Positions 1-14,894 of a DNA stretch of 64,000 bases are shown here, piece by piece (the first letter of the stretch is position 1; every line of letters starts with the position of its first letter). Source of the stretch: Crotophaga sulcirostris (Eukaryota; Chordata; Aves; Cuculiformes; Crotophagidae). The notes under the pieces were generated by a model, which did no database searches, was not told where the DNA came from, and worked only from the letters and a program-made list of their open reading frames with translations. Where the stretch lies: assembly GCA_013397455.1 (NCBI GenBank), contig VYZB01000016.1, positions 2,753,179 through 2,817,178 on the forward strand. Direction: 5' to 3'. The position numbers and the translations under genes were made by a program.

Positions 1-3000
1 AATAAATAAATCCTCTCAGGATCTCCATACAACACGCACTCTATCCAAGCAGTACCTCTTTATTTTACTCAAATCTGCCTCTGATCTCTCTTCAGTAGAA
101 ACAAAATCGTGGTTTAAGTTCGTCAGTTAACTATTTGCCTGAGTTTTTATGAGAACATGACACTTACTAAAACATTTTCTTCCTTCTCACTAGCACCATA
201 AAATCATCAAATATGCCCTTCCTAAAAAGTAACTAAAGCTTGAGTAGCAGTTCATTCTGTGGAGAATCCTATCGGTCTTGGAACTAATCTGTTGATGCTA
301 CATAAATCAGTTTCAATCCTTCCCTTTGTAATTTGCCCTTGATTCTATTGGACTCAGATCTTAGAAGGTGACCGAATGTAATTTGTTACAAAATTTCCTC
401 ACAGTGAATCATTTTGTACAGTGTCAGCAAGAGTAGTTAAGCCAATATTACTTCTTGGTGATTTGAGGTCTACCTATGAATTGCTGTTCTGTAGTCTGTA
501 TGTAAGTAAAAATAGAGTAACCTTAACAAAATTAGTATCTTATTTTTTTCATTTATTCCTTTGACCCAAATTTACACACTATTCAGAAACCATGTAGATC
601 ACAGGATGAATAAGATATTATTAACCAGCCATGACAAAATGTTTACCGTTTTCATATGCTTTTACAACTCTCAGGGTGCCCAGATTTTGCCAATAAATTA
701 AAGAAAGGCTTCCTAAATTCATTTATTTTACAACCACTTTTAGGAACAGTGGAAGAAGAAATTATTTCTGCTTATATGTCCATAAAGAAAATGTTAGCCT
801 GCTTGTTTTTTTGCCTCCCACTATGTCAAACACTCTGAATAAAACATTACCAAAACAGATGAGGTAATGTAAATTGGATGAGTGAGAGTATAAGATTTTT
901 TTAAATTATATTTAGAATTTATGTGATTTGTTTACTGTTATATCTTCTAGTTCAACATTTTGTTTAACTGACTTAGATTCAGTAAATTCATCTTTACTTA
1001 CAATGTTTAGACTACAAGCACAGGGGAAGATTATCAGTAAACAAATCCAGCTAGTTAGAAAATGGTTCAGGATGAAATACAATATTTAAAATTCATATAT
1101 TAAAGTTTGGTAGTCATGTTTAACCAAGTCTATGCTAAAGTTTGCACAAAGAAATTTCAGAAATACTTTAGAAATAGTACTCAAGTTCTTTTTTTTTAGT
1201 AATTTTGTTTTTTATCTTATAGACTGAACTACAGATGTAGGGGGGAGGTTGCTTTCAAGATTCTGTCTTTATAGGCTCATAAACTCACAGAAACTGATGT
1301 GATAACATTTTCTTACTTTTCAGTATTGTAGAAGTCAAATTTCCTAAGGGTGCATGTAATTGTGATTCCACCGATTCTCACTAGAGCAGAAAATTTGGGT
1401 CCAACTTTTTCTTGTAATATGCTATAGGTTGAGAAGTTACACAAAGAAATCTGAAAGAGTAAAAAGGAGGAGAACAGAAAATAGTTCTGAAAAAGTCAAA
1501 TAATCCACAGGACAGTGGTTTAGCATTTGGCTCCATTAACCTTGACAAGGAAGACTAATTAACTGGCTACGTGTTAGGAGAATTAAATTAAGACAACAGT
1601 TCATCACAACATTTAAAATGAGGCTAAAGAGTGTAAGTAATTTTTAAGTTTTGATAGTATTCTCCCAAAATAAAAATAGTACTTTTTTCCCACAAAAATA
1701 ATAAGCATGTATTTGAGCAACAGGAGAATAAGTAAAGGAGGGAATATTTTTCCTTTTAATATTTTATATTACTCCTAAAAAAAGGTAAAACCTGATTCAG
1801 GTTTCAAAGTGTTTGACATAAACATTTTCTACTTTAAATTTCTTTAATTACCTCAAAAGTTGAGTTTAAAAATCCTACAAATTTAGTGAAATTTAGTGAA
1901 ATTCTACAATACAAATGCTGAGTACTACTGTTACTGCAAATATTGCAATTACTTGTAAATGTAGAGGATTTAGCATAGATTTTTTTTGTACCACAGCTTT
2001 ATGGATATAAACTGTGAAAGATTTCTGTGCAATATGGTTTCCTATGTTCTGCTGCAGCTCACCAGGGGAGACTAAGCACTGGTACAACCTGCAGCTTCTA
2101 GGGGAGTTTTATTTTTGTTGTATAAAATAATTCACATTTTTCTTACTTTATATGCTATGAAAAGGATGTGCAGTGTACATACAGGCTACTTCTAAAGCTT
2201 CAATATCATTAGAGCTGGGCAAGAATTTTATTTCTTGAAATCTTCCAAACACGTAAGTAAGATAATCAAATTAGAATCCAAGAAATTTTGAACCTTTTGA
2301 AATGTGTTTCTTGCAGTCGTAGCATTTCCATTTTACGTGGTTTTTTTGTTTATTCCTGTCAGTTTGACATGAAACAAAGCTACTGCTTTGAAAAACACCG
2401 TAGTGGGTAACTCATTAGGCTACTGTGAGAAAAGAATTTCTCTGTTGCTTTTGGTTTGCATCCAAGTAACCTTTATCATGGTTTACTCTTTCTTGTTTTT
2501 TTCCCAAAGGTGCCACAAAGAGAAAAACTCCCAATATCAATGTCAAAACCTTCACTGTAGCCCAACTTTTCATATAAAATTTTTTCAGGTGATCACTTGT
2601 GTCCCTCAAATGATCACAGAGAGGATTTAGGATATTTTCTTTAATTACATCCTGGTAAAAATGAAATAAAGGGTAAAAAACATACAGGGATGAGAGCAGA
2701 AGGAGAACACAAGAAAATCTGGTTAACTCACAGTTCCATATGACTATGTAAAATATTACTTTTATTCATTAAAATGTTTACTTTAGCTTTTACTGTTTTC
2801 TGCCTTTTGCAATATAATTAAAGACCTTTATTGGAAGTTGTGCTTATTGACGTATTTGTTTAAAAATTGATAGGCAATGAAAGTAGTTTCTCTAATTTGT
2901 ATGTAAGATTAGAATTGTTATTTGCTATAGGAAGAATGAGGAGAGGTCAAAGCGCTTTCTTCAAATTGTGGACACTTTTCTGCTCTTAGAAAAAGAAACA

Positions 3001-6000
3001 GCTAACCAGAAGAAATACAGTGAACAGGTTAAATGAATTATCAAATACTTTATTAATTATCTTAATCTATATTTCCATTTGAACATATTAACCCAAGAAC
3101 ATTTATTTTTAAAATGTGTGTCTTAGTTTAAATTAACTGAATTCATTCCCCATTTGATAAATTCATATCTAAATGGAAAATAAATATGCAAAATTTTATG
3201 AACATAAGTAACATTTTAATTTTTCCAAGCTACTGTGTTAAAAAAGAACTATCTTGGGATAGTATAACTAATGTAATCTTTCAAGAGGTGAAATATTTAT
3301 TGATATTTGTACCTACTAACATAACATATACATTTTTCCTACTTTTATTTACACTTTCAAGTTCAAACATCATTATTGACTCCTAGAGAATCATAAGACT
3401 ATGTTCAAAATCCATGAGACACAACCATATAATAAAGAAGTTATTTGTTCTTACCTTTGTTTCTATTTGGGGGTTTGTACTGCATCTTTTCCTTCTTGAC
3501 AATTTTAGTTTAATTTAGATCACTTTTTGCAACTTTCCCATGTTAGGAGTGTTCATGTCTTTGCTTTAGTTTTCAAAATGAATACAAAAAAATTTATTTG
3601 TTTTTCACACAATGTCATGATTCCTGGAGATGTGATTAAAAGATAATTTACAGAACCAACTATGTATCTATTGAAGCAGCTTTTCTCCACACCCAGCAAT
3701 TCCATGCCTGTTAACAGTTGAGTTTTTAACCAACTTTGAGACCTTTTCTATTGAAAATATTTTTTTTAATGTTTAACATTTTTCACACTTTTTTTTTCCT
3801 GACCTGTATGTATTAGCAAATTCAGTAACAGGTTTTCTATCTCTTATGATAGTATCTAATCCCTCTAAAAAACTGTAATTACACAGTTTTCAGTCACCAG
3901 TTTTTACAGTGCATAGAACATTGAATTTAAGGGTTTTCAGCACAAAAAAAATCCTTCCAGTAAAGGAGCACATCTACTTCTTCCACTTGAAGGAAAGGGG
4001 TTCTGGTCAAACTACAAGGTACCATGTCCAACCTCAGAAGAACATATCTAATCCTTATTCTTCTTCAAAGGAAGAAGTCTATTTAATCTAAAAGCTGGAA
4101 AGTCCGCTGTGTAACTCTACAGGTAGCCAAACCCACTGCACAACACGAGGAAGAGACACCAGATGAGACAGCTCAAAATGAAACATCTGGGAGAGAGTTT
4201 AATAGCCATGGCTACTGCAAGAGTCAGGACCATATGGCTGAGCTTGTGCTAGCAAATTAAGCGTCTCTGGGCACATTCCAAGGTTCTGAGGGGAACTATC
4301 ACAGCACAGCCTGTCTATGCTGCCGAAAGTTTGGGCTCTGAAGGAGGGAAGCTGCCTACCAGGAACGTACATTGAAAGTGCTATTGAATCATTTGTGAGA
4401 GCTAACTTGTTGCAGGCGTCATTTAATTTACTGTTATGCTTGTAGTCTATGTTTTCTAGGGATGTCATCATGGAATATTACAGTCCTATGTCAGACAATG
4501 TAAAGTAGGAGGAAATAGAGCACAAAATAATTTTACCTCATGGTCCAGAGAAGAATACACATACAGAATCCATACATTCAGAAGCTGACTGAACTACACC
4601 TGTATTTGCATCACTGCACAGTGAGAAGATCATGTCTAATGTATCTATGTACAAACCACAAATATCTCATACAGTACCCCTTGCACGGGTGCTAAAATTG
4701 CAAACTATTAAGAAATTGCAATGTAATTTAACATTATTGCAACATGAGTCCATTACATATCACTCGTCATCCAGAAGTCCATTCTATTTTCTTACATGCT
4801 TCTTTATTTATATAAGCATGTCATTTTGTATTCACTTACTACTGCAGAATTTTTCTTCTCTCCAAGCCCCTGTGGGCCACACTGATTAGTCAATATGTCT
4901 TTAATATTTTTCTTTCTCCCGGACAAGATGGTGGCACCATATCAGTTAGCAAGCTACCTGAAGAACATAAACATTTGTTGTCATTAAAAATACAGAAAAA
5001 AATGGCAGAATGTTTCTGGCCCACTGCTTAATTTGTATACACAACTTGTAGCCAATTTGTAGAAATATGAGGCAAAACTGCCAAGTGAAACTATGAAAAC
5101 ATTTTTCAAAAAATCTTCTTACATTTTTTTGCAGTCTAGTCTCTGGGTGATTCTCAAATTCCTCCCATTTTGCAGTGCATATTATGAATGTCTCTAGATA
5201 GTAAAAAGCAATTATTTTACTCTAAGACACTGTTTCCATTTGGCATGGAGATCAAACCATGTTTTTCCAATTTCACATGTAATTTAAATCCATTCTTTTA
5301 CTGACTGATAAGTGGATTCCCAGCAATTTGCAGCACAACATACTACAGTCTTCTTACTGCCATTTTTAACAAAATCCTACACCAGCTTTTAGCACCATGC
5401 TGCAGGATAACATGCTGAGACACAAAGACAACCAGCAGAATTATGAATACAGTTATAATCCTTTCTCTACTGTCTGCCATCATATCCTCTATCACAGAAC
5501 TTGAGGAAAATCTATGAAGAACATGCCTATTTTAAGTTGCAAGTAGTTCTTATCACCATCAATGCAAGATTCCATTTGATTGCTCTAGTTCTAGTCTTTG
5601 AGATACAGTTTTCACCGTTGGTTTGCTATTCTTTGGAGTTCAGTTTTTGAAAAAGTGCCTTTTCCCAATTAATTTTCTATCGATAAATTTTATAAACTAG
5701 TAAGAGCAAAGTTAAGCTGGGTCTTTCAGAAGGGCCCAGATATATGGAAACCTCATAAAAGAAGAGATCACTACAGAAAAGAGTCAGATAAAATCAATCA
5801 TTTTTCAGATTACCATAAAAAATGACAAACTTTCTGCAGTACTTGAAGATGCTTGGCAATACCAAGAGAAGATATTCTATTTAAGCCAGTGCTTCTCAAG
5901 ATAATGAGAGGGATTGGATTATCTGGAGTATCAAGTGGCCTCCAAACTTATGGGGAATATTTACTAATAAGCATTCGTTACTTGTCCAGCTCTATTACTC

Positions 6001-9000
6001 AAGAGAGGATTTGGGAAAGACTGTACATTCCTGTCAGATTCAGAAATTTATTTGTTGACCTGAGATTTCAAGTTCTATCTATATGTTGCAGAAGCTGGCT
6101 TTAAGTTTCTGAGTTTTCTTTCTCAATATGTTTCCATGGTAGACTGAGTTTAAATGCATGTAGTACATAAACATATGTGGTTTTAATACTAAATAATAAT
6201 TATAGTAGTGTTATTTTTACTGACTTTGTCACCAGAGTCTAATATGCAGAATTATACAAAATGCAAAGAATGTGACCAGATACTTTCTTAAAAAAAAAAC
6301 ACTATACTTTTTTCCCCACAGATTTCTCCTGGAACTTTTTTTTTTCTGCAGTGAAACTTTGTGAAGATGATCCCACAGATCATAGCACTGTCACGTATGT
6401 TGTCTCTATGGAATGAAGCATGCCTTATGCTAGTTTATAGACAATTTCTTGATGACAAAAAACTCAGTCCAGACAATAGGGAACTGTACTCCTTAAAACA
6501 CAAGTGACTTCTTTAAAAAAATAACTTTTTTATAATTACCAGTATCAAAATATACCTCAGAAGTTGTTTTATCGATGTGTGAAATTAAAATCCTGTACCA
6601 TTCTAAAATCTGAAGAGAAAACAGATTCATTGTGTGAAACAAATCTTGTTTGTCTTCAGAAATGTTGACTCATTAGCTGTCTAAGTGTTCTGCTCAGGCA
6701 CTCAAAAGGCTGTATGAGGTCACTCAGTATTCTGAAAAAAACAAAGAAGGTTAGGTAGATTCAGCAGAACACAATAATCAGAAACTTTTCCAAAATACAG
6801 GAAATATGTCTTTGTGTTTCTTTTTTTTTAATTTTTAAGAGAGGAAGACTAGATTGGTCATTAATGAAAGTGAAGGAGATTTATATATAGATCAATCAGT
6901 TAGTATAACTGTAAAGAATACTGTCTGACAGTTGAAGAAACATTAGCCAAAAAAATAATTTCGAATATGATTTAAACTAATTGCTTTATGATAAGAAATT
7001 TAGAGTGGAAAACTATAATCACTGACTATATATTTTATATAAGCTTTACTAGAGCTTTTAAAGCGTATGGATTTGGGGTAACTTCCAATAAATTGCAGTA
7101 ATAGTAGTATATTGTCCTCTATCTGAATAGTGTGCATAGTATTTCTCTCCTTGTAATAAGCACAATAGCATGTTACTGCTTTTCTTAAATTTATGCAGAT
7201 AAAAACCCCAAACTATAAGGATTTAATAAAAGGTCAGGTCGTATCTGCTACAAAAGGTAACAGAACATATAAAATTCAAAGAGATGAAGAAAGAACATAG
7301 CTCAGCAAGAAGTGGTAGTTCCATTTGCCAGTCTCTTGTAATATTGAGCCAGATATGCTAGTATGCTCCAATAGTTTTTGAAATTTCTAGTGAAGGAAAG
7401 CCACAGCAAGGTTGATTTATCTGTCAAAAGTATATCAACAAGTTACTATCATTTACTTCAGATTATAGCCTCATGAGTTTGTTAGCCCTGAATTTTCTTG
7501 ACTTTGAGTTGAGAAGTTGAGAAAGTAACCCACAACAACTGAGTTCCATTATGTTTCATTTTAAGTCCCTTTTACATAATTTAAATTAAAAACTATAAAT
7601 CAGTATTAGTATACTAAGAAAATGTACTCAGAGTCACTGCAAAGGTTTCTGAAGCATAGAAAAAGTTTTGAGGATGGTCCAAAGGGCCTTTATTAATGAC
7701 TGAAAGTGAACAGGGTACTCTGCTAACTCCATTTGATGTTGGGAAGGTCAGAGTGGGTTTGTCTCAAAAAGCATGCTATTGCTGAAAATGACACTCTGAA
7801 GATGTTTGAATATTTCCCTGTTCAGCCCTTTTCAAATAGAGTATACAACCTTTTATCAGGGTTCCCCAAAGTCAAAATTGCTATTGAAGCTATGTTGCAT
7901 TAGAGACTCATAGCTGAATTTATCTCATTTACTGCTTCTAAAAGTCAGGTATCAAATAGTCATTCTCACAGAAAGTTATGAATCCAAAGAATTTTTAAAG
8001 ATCAAAAGACAAATTAGTGGAAGCAATGACTATCATGAGGAAGTTATTTACTAAATAGATAGCCTAGATGATAAATATTTAGACAGTTATGGCTGTGTGA
8101 GATTAGTTTAGCTCTTGAAGATCTGTAAAATTAGTGGCACCGTTTAAAGCAGAGCCAATTTCCAATTACATAGATGCAACTAGTGGCCATATGTTCCCAT
8201 TTCTCTTTCCAGAATGAAAAAAATCACTTAGCCTTTGTGTGTTTATTTTCCTAATTTGTAGGATGGATACAAAATCATTTTCACTTTTTGAAAGCGTTGA
8301 AAAATATGCAATACTGTGGTCATGGGACATTTATAAAATTGATAAAAGTGATATTAAGCTCATAAAAAACAATGTATTAATATTTTTCCCTATTATCTTT
8401 CAAACAATTTGGAAGTTAAAAAAATACTTCAGTATTTGACTCAGAATCAAACCTGAAAAATGGCTTGCATGGGAAAGGTTGTATAAAACTATTTATTTTA
8501 TAATAAAATTTGTTTCTGCTCAGTATTAGTTTTTTTCTGACATTCTGTTTTTGTAATGTTTCCCTATACTTTTTAAATATCTGATCTCTGATGATTTCCA
8601 GCAGGAGAATTAGGGACTTGTGGTTAAGAAGAATTGAAATACATTCACCAGAAAAACCTGCAGTTTGCCTTGAAGTCTGTTCTCAGGTTTGTCTTTTGTT
8701 CTGCATTTGAAATTCAAATTACTGTCAAAAAGACCTCATGTTCTTACTTAGCAAAATTGTTTATGCTAACATAGTGCTTCCTCTGCTTTACTGTACATCA
8801 CTAAGATGACTTTCACAAAATAGAGTTTAACCATACTGTGTCAAATGGATGAGGATTCGGTTGTTTATTTCCTTCTTTATTTTTGGAAAATCTGTCATGT
8901 TCTGTAAAATTCCCATATTCCTTGGCATGGAAAAGTTCATGATAAGTACATTGTATAGGTAAAAGTATTGAGTCTGAAATATACTGCATGATTTACAGAG

Positions 9001-12000
9001 AAGAATGAGAGGGAGAAGGTAAGTGTACAGACCACAAAGAAGAGCCTTGGAATTTTAGCTATACTTGTGTAGAGGTTACCAGAGCACAGAAGAGCCCCTT
9101 GTGACACAGTTGTTGTGTATGGACGCCAAAAAACCCCCCCATGCCCTATTTGTATATCTATAGTGATGTAAAAATGGCTGAAGCAGGAACAGAATAGGTC
9201 ATTTGTGTCTTAACAACATAAGTGTTCAGGTAGCCTATAGTATTCCTCAAAATGCTAGTAGACCATAAAGGTACTAAAAGTAGTAGAACTATAACATGCA
9301 GCTTGTCAAAATAGCTTTTCTAGTTACCACATATCCTCAAAATACGAATGTGTCTCCCCTGACCTGTGTATTCTTTCCCTTCCAACTGCATTGTGCATTC
9401 TGTGGGGGCACATGGCATTATTTAAATACAGTGAACAAGAGAACCAAGCACCTGCTGATGACCCCTAGCCTGCTTTTAATGGTCTCCACAGTCACAGTTG
9501 TGAAATCTCTTTTATCTGGGAGAGCAGTCAGAGCTAACTTGCTCACTAGACAGAATTTAAACATCAGAATAAGTTTAGCAAAAAGCCCAGCTTCATGATA
9601 ACAGAATCGTTACAAAAATAAAAAGTAAAACATATTAGGAATATATTTAACAATAAGGTTCTTCACCATCTTTGGCATGTCAGCTAGCCTCTACTTCTCT
9701 CTTAGATTAAATTTGAATCTTTCTCTGGCAACCTAAGAAAAATCTTCCCATCCCATGGCTAAAAGTCATCACCTTTCCTCTTCCCATCTTCTATAAGAGC
9801 AAAAGGTCAGAGAAAATCTCAGACTTTTCTTGCATCTAACAACAATGCAGCTTCCTTCCTAATGTGAACTTCCTTCCTTGATCTCTGAGTGGTTATTGTG
9901 AGGCATCTTGGGCTTTCAAGGAATTGCATTTTACCTTTCACATCCATTTCTGCTATTACATAACCTAGTACACTCCTGATTATAAACTGCTTACCCCATT
10001 GCATTATCCCTACTATTCATTCTATAAGTACAGATGTATTGATAAAATATTATATTTTACCTCCTGGATTCTTTTTCTCTGCTTATCAAGTAAAGAGGAA
10101 ACATGATGATAAATACACTGAAACCAGGAATAGTATAATAGTTGATACTTCCTAGCATAACTCTTCACTTTATAGTATTGTTATTGTTTCTTGGAGAAAA
10201 CTGGAAAGAAAAAACACTTATAAATCTTGAAAACTGATAGAAACACAAAATACACTAAATAAGTACATACAGGCGTTTCAGTACACTCCTGTGTTAGAAA
10301 GAACTATTGTGTGCTATTCAGTTAACATATCACTTATTTGAAAACAAATTAAATAAAATAAACCAAATGCTGATCAGATCCAAAGAATATACAAGCATTG
10401 CCATGGCACTAATTTTCAAAAGTGTTGCTAATGATCGTCACTGGATACACTAATTTAAGTTAATTATAAGCGAAGAGGCACCTAATGCTAAAAAAACAAG
10501 TCCTTAAATTTGTGAGAAACATATTTTCAATAGTTTTATGATAGACCAAAAAAATACTTTTCCCAGTCTTCACTTTGCAAACACAACATTTTTTAAAAAA
10601 ATTCAGTGTCACAGTAAGATTTTAAAGGAAGTGTTACAGCCATAACAAAAGAAACAAAGGTCCAGAAAATGTCTAACAAAAGTTCAAAGAAATCAAGTTC
10701 AATTAAAAGGGAAAAAAAGGGAAAGTAATCATTCCTTGTTTCACTTAATAGGTACCACTGCTTCAGCATTGTAGCTGAACATTGAATGCTAACAGCCAAG
10801 CACAAGGCTGCCACCCATACATCCTCCTCCATAATATAAATTCTCGCTCTCTCAAAGTGCAAGAATAATGAAACATTAAAGTGAGTAATTTCAAAGAAAT
10901 TAGAGCTCATGGTTGTAATTTATAATTAATCGATGTCATTCATTGGCCTTAAAAACTGTTGAGGGAAAGAAATCTGAATAGAAAAAAAAAAAGTCAGGAT
11001 ACTTATTTAGCATATCCAGAAGAGTCAGAACTATGAAAATTGCTATAACATTTTTGAAACAGGTATTAAACTACAAATGTATGAACATTTAATTCAGTTT
11101 GTCAATTTTACCCAAATTATTCTCTGAATTATTAGCTTCTGATTATTATTAGAGATGGAGTAAGACAGGCATCTAGGCTGTTCAAGCACAGCACTAGTTA
11201 TGTTCTTTTTTCCTCATTGCCTTAAAGATGGCATAGAATTCAAAAGAACTAATCAAAAAATCCTTTTAAACTACTCACTCAAGTTAAGCTTTACAAAATT
11301 GTACAGAGTATTACTCTCTCCTATTAATCTATAGTGACGTCAGTTTACTTACATGTTCAAAGCCTGTGCATACTTTTTTTTTTGTCCTTTTCAAGGGCTT
11401 TCTTCTTTTAAGAGATATATGATATGAAGTTCTGTCAATGTATCAAATACAATAAGTCTATGCAGAAAAATGTGTTTGAGCGTTAGATCTCTCTGGTCTA
11501 TGTTGTTTATAAGGAAAGACAGCTCATATATTGCTTGTTATTAATATCCAAGAGTGCTGAATAGCAAAGAAGGAAACTTTCCACTCACAGAAACCTTTTA
11601 TCTTGACTCAGCTGAAAGTTAATATACTATAGTCTCAGTTAATAGATGATCAAAGACATAACCCAGTGTGAGGATTAAAGAGAGTTCTGCTGTGACCATC
11701 TTCATATATTCTGCACAGTGAGGTATTAATGAAAGCAAAGATAAGTCCAAAAAGCCAATATTGATTTTAAAAATGAAACCATCTCTTCATCTAAAATAGG
11801 TGAATGTGACAAAATGTCACCATGCACTTGAGAAACAACAATGAAAAGATAACAGCAGGAAATTAATTAGTTTACAGAAAAAGTGAGAATTTATTATATC
11901 AGATGCTTATTCAGGAAGCCATTCGTAGTCAGCAAAACATTTTAGTGTATGTTTAACTAGAAACATATTCATAATTCCATGAACTTTGATGAGTTATAAC

Positions 12001-14437
12001 ACATTCTTAATGTTTAATATTAAAGCAGCGATTAATGCCTAATATTGCTCTTGCTAAACTCAACAGTTTTTGTAATGAACTTCAAAGGAAGAAGAATTAC
12101 ACTGTTTGATTTTTGCTTATAATTTCTGTTATCAAGCTAGTTTGCTTCTATTGTTTATGCTTATTCTGTTGTTATTTTTGCTATTGGAATAGGAAAATAA
12201 GACATTATTTCTCTTTATTTACTTCTAAATATTAAGTTTCAAAAAATAAGTACTGACATGTATGCAGTCTTGAATGTGGAATGTATACAATGGCTTGCTT
12301 TTAAATCAACAGCCTAGAAGAGTTTCTGTTCCAAGAATTATTTCCTTCTCTAGGTGCTTTATAAACATTTCTCACCACTTTATTCGTAAAAACAGAGAGA
12401 GGGGTCGGAATAAATGAGACTATCAAAGATTTGCTTTTGGTGTACACATCAAGGACAAATACTTGAATATGTATTATNAGGAATTGCCCTGTGGAAATAA
12501 TTATTGTAAAGAAATACTGTTGTATATTCAAAGCAGAGGTCAGAATGGAAGACAAAGGGGATAGTGCTATGAAGAAATTAACTTCAGGCAGTTAGACTGT
12601 GGATGAATTTACAAGTAGCACTGACTCTATATAAGTTCTTAGTTAATGACAAATGTGAGAATATTTGTGGCAGTGAATTCCTCAGTATAAGTATGATATA
12701 CTGCCTTTTATTAGCATAGATGATGAGCATATGAACAGACAACTCTTCTGAGGTAGTCAGTACCTTGAAATACTTAACAAATCTTGATTTTATTTTCAAT
12801 TACTTGGTCACAAAGACACCTTCTAAGTATTGTACATCGAAGATTTATATTCTAAAGAATTCAGATCTTCCAGTCATATTCAACTGACTAATAAAAATGT
12901 TCTAGAAGTAGATTTTCATAAATTTCAAATTTTAATTTTTTATGTTTGTGCATATTGTATATATGTATGGGCATATGTGTATTATGTATTTTTTATGGGT
13001 TTTGTTGTATTATAATATTATGAAGCATGAGATTAATCAAGTAATGGGCACTGCAGCATCTATATACAGTAGTGGTAGATGCGATATACTAATCAAACAG
13101 GCAAAACTAATACCACTTTAGTGTACCAAAGAACACAGTCGTAAAATAGAGAGCTATATCTCAGACCACCTTTTGCAATTAACCTTCCTGTGTGCTTTGA
13201 AAATCTCAGTGATGTGGCAAGGCTTCAGAAAATATAAAAAAATGAAAGCTATTGGAAGAAATTTCATGTATATGTTTGAATTCCTTTCTCCACAGGAAAG
13301 TACAGTTGCTAGAGACTGCCAAGGGAAAGCGGTGTACAGAACAGGCTTATGTTTTGTACACTAGCCTACTTACAGACCTAAAACAGGGCACCTGCTGACA
13401 GGAAAAGCAGGGTATCTTTTAGTTCAATAGATATCCCTACTGCTTTTGAATACGAAAGTGCATGGTTCCATTTTTTGAAAGAATTGATTCCTAACAAATA
13501 AGACTAATCTTTCATTTGATATCAACCCAGTTGGTTACTTTACTGTAGCCTCTGCTTTCTGTATCAAGCTTTGTAATTTCTATTTGTTATTTCTTTTCAC
13601 TTCCCTTGTCCCTTTACCCACATTTATAGAAGTCATAACATGAATTAAAGGGCTTAGGTAATCAAAGCAAGAAAATAAAGTATTTAGAAATATTTTATTG
13701 CCTTTTTTTCTCTTTGGATAAAGGTTTTGACAGTAAAATGCTAGGTCTCATAGGTACTTAATCCTTCATTAATTTTTTTGTTTGGTTTGGAAATATTTGG
13801 ATTAAAACGATGACGTTTACTTGAGACATTTTGGTAAATTTACAATAGACCTGACTTCTGTTGCACACACATTGACTGATACTTCCTAGGTTGCTCCTCT
13901 CACAGAATTCACATAGTCTGGAGGCTCTAGTCTATGGTGGAATAAGCCAAATATATTATATGGTATATTAAGTCTATTATATATGATTTTAGCATTCCAA
14001 AAAAAACTTGTAGCTTTACAGGCTGCTTTGTTTTCAATTTTTGCATACATCGATGCATGCAACATAGACACCTATTCCAGATTTAAACAGAGTAACTTAA
14101 GAATGAGGGAGTTCAACTGTTAGTATTGACCTGGAGAAAGCCCAAATGTAGTTAAATTTTGCACAGAAAATAACGGAGATCATTCACATAATTGGTTACT
14201 GTGACTCAGCTGCTGAGAAAGAAATCTTCATTTTAAGTCATTACAGTTATTAGCAAAATGATTTTCTGCATTGTATCTTAAATTTATGTGATTATGCACT
14301 GAAATTTTTAATCCTTTTTTTGTGTAAAGAGTTACAAAAGGGACAGGTTCTGTTCTTACGCATATATATATGCACATATATATTTGTATGCTGCTTGATT
14401 TTTCTCATGAAACTAATATTTATTAAACTAATGAAGA
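1..14437. other. AT-rich intergenic DNA, no supported gene
   Basis: This stretch is AT-rich unique-looking sequence with many short homopolymers. I found no CR1, LTR or DNA-transposon ends in it. The open frames present are short (up to about 105 codons), are not flanked by convincing splice sites in matching phase, and show no domain I recognise. The longest, on the minus strand at 10593-10910, reads as hydrophobic low-complexity peptide and is best taken as chance. A single unresolved base lies at 12478. It could be intergenic DNA or a long intron of a gene outside the window. Confidence 0.6.
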
Positions 14438-14632
14438 CGAAGAAAGCTTCTTTACAGAAAATGCTGGAACAGGCTGCCCAAAGATGTTGTGGAGTCTCTT
14501 TCTCTGGAGATATTCAAAACTCCCCTGGATGTGTTCCTGTGAAACCTGCTCCACGTGAACCTGCTTTTAGCAGCAGGGTTGGACTAGATGATCTCGAGAG
14601 CTTCCTTCCAACCCCAACTATTCTGTGATTCT
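14438..14632 (+). mobile_element. CR1 LINE, 5'-truncated 3' end
   Basis: This is the last ~195 bases of a CR1 non-LTR retrotransposon. It has the typical text CTGGAACAGGCTGCCCA near the start, then TTGGACTAGATGATCT and CTTCCAACCCCAACTATTCTG, and ends in the octamer-like tail ATTCTGTGATTCT. Only the end of ORF2 and the 3' UTR remain. Truncation at the 5' side is normal for CR1, which is copied from its 3' end. It sits about 40 bases upstream of the hAT element at 14682. Confidence 0.93.
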
Positions 14633-14681
14633 TTGAAGAAACTATCTGTCATATTCGTTTAAAAACAACCGTGTCCTACAG

Positions 14682-14886
14682 CAGGGCTGTCAAACTCACA
14701 GCCTGCGGGCTAAATTCATCCCTCCACCTTGTTTTATCTGGCCCAACACCTTGTTTCTACCCGGCAGCAGTGCCGAGTTCCTTGTCCCTACGCTCCTGCC
14801 AGCACACTGGTCATGTGTGCAGTGTGTGACGCACGTTACGCTGCAGGAACAGGAAAATGGTGGGAGCCCTGAGTTTGACACCACTG
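14682..14886 (+). mobile_element. Non-autonomous hAT DNA transposon (copy 1)
   Basis: This is a 205-bp element with terminal inverted repeats: CAGGGCTGTCAAACTCA at the left and the inverse of CAGTGGTGTCAAACTCA at the right, two mismatches in 17 bases. It is flanked by an 8-bp direct repeat, TCCTACAG at 14674-14681 and TCCTAAAG at 14887-14894, with one mismatch. An 8-bp target duplication and CAG-ended inverted repeats are hallmarks of the hAT superfamily. There is no room for a transposase, so it must have been moved by an enzyme encoded elsewhere. The interior matches the copy at 33176-33387 in reverse orientation almost end to end, so the two are one family. Confidence 0.9.
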
Positions 14887-14894
14887 TCCTAAAG

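Noticed and set aside
4199..4471. A 90-codon minus-strand frame in a slightly GC-richer patch
   Set aside because: No splice partners in phase, no recognisable family, and no repeat similarity that I can see.
10593..10910. A 105-codon minus-strand open frame
   Set aside because: The peptide is hydrophobic low complexity, with no splice support or recognised domain.
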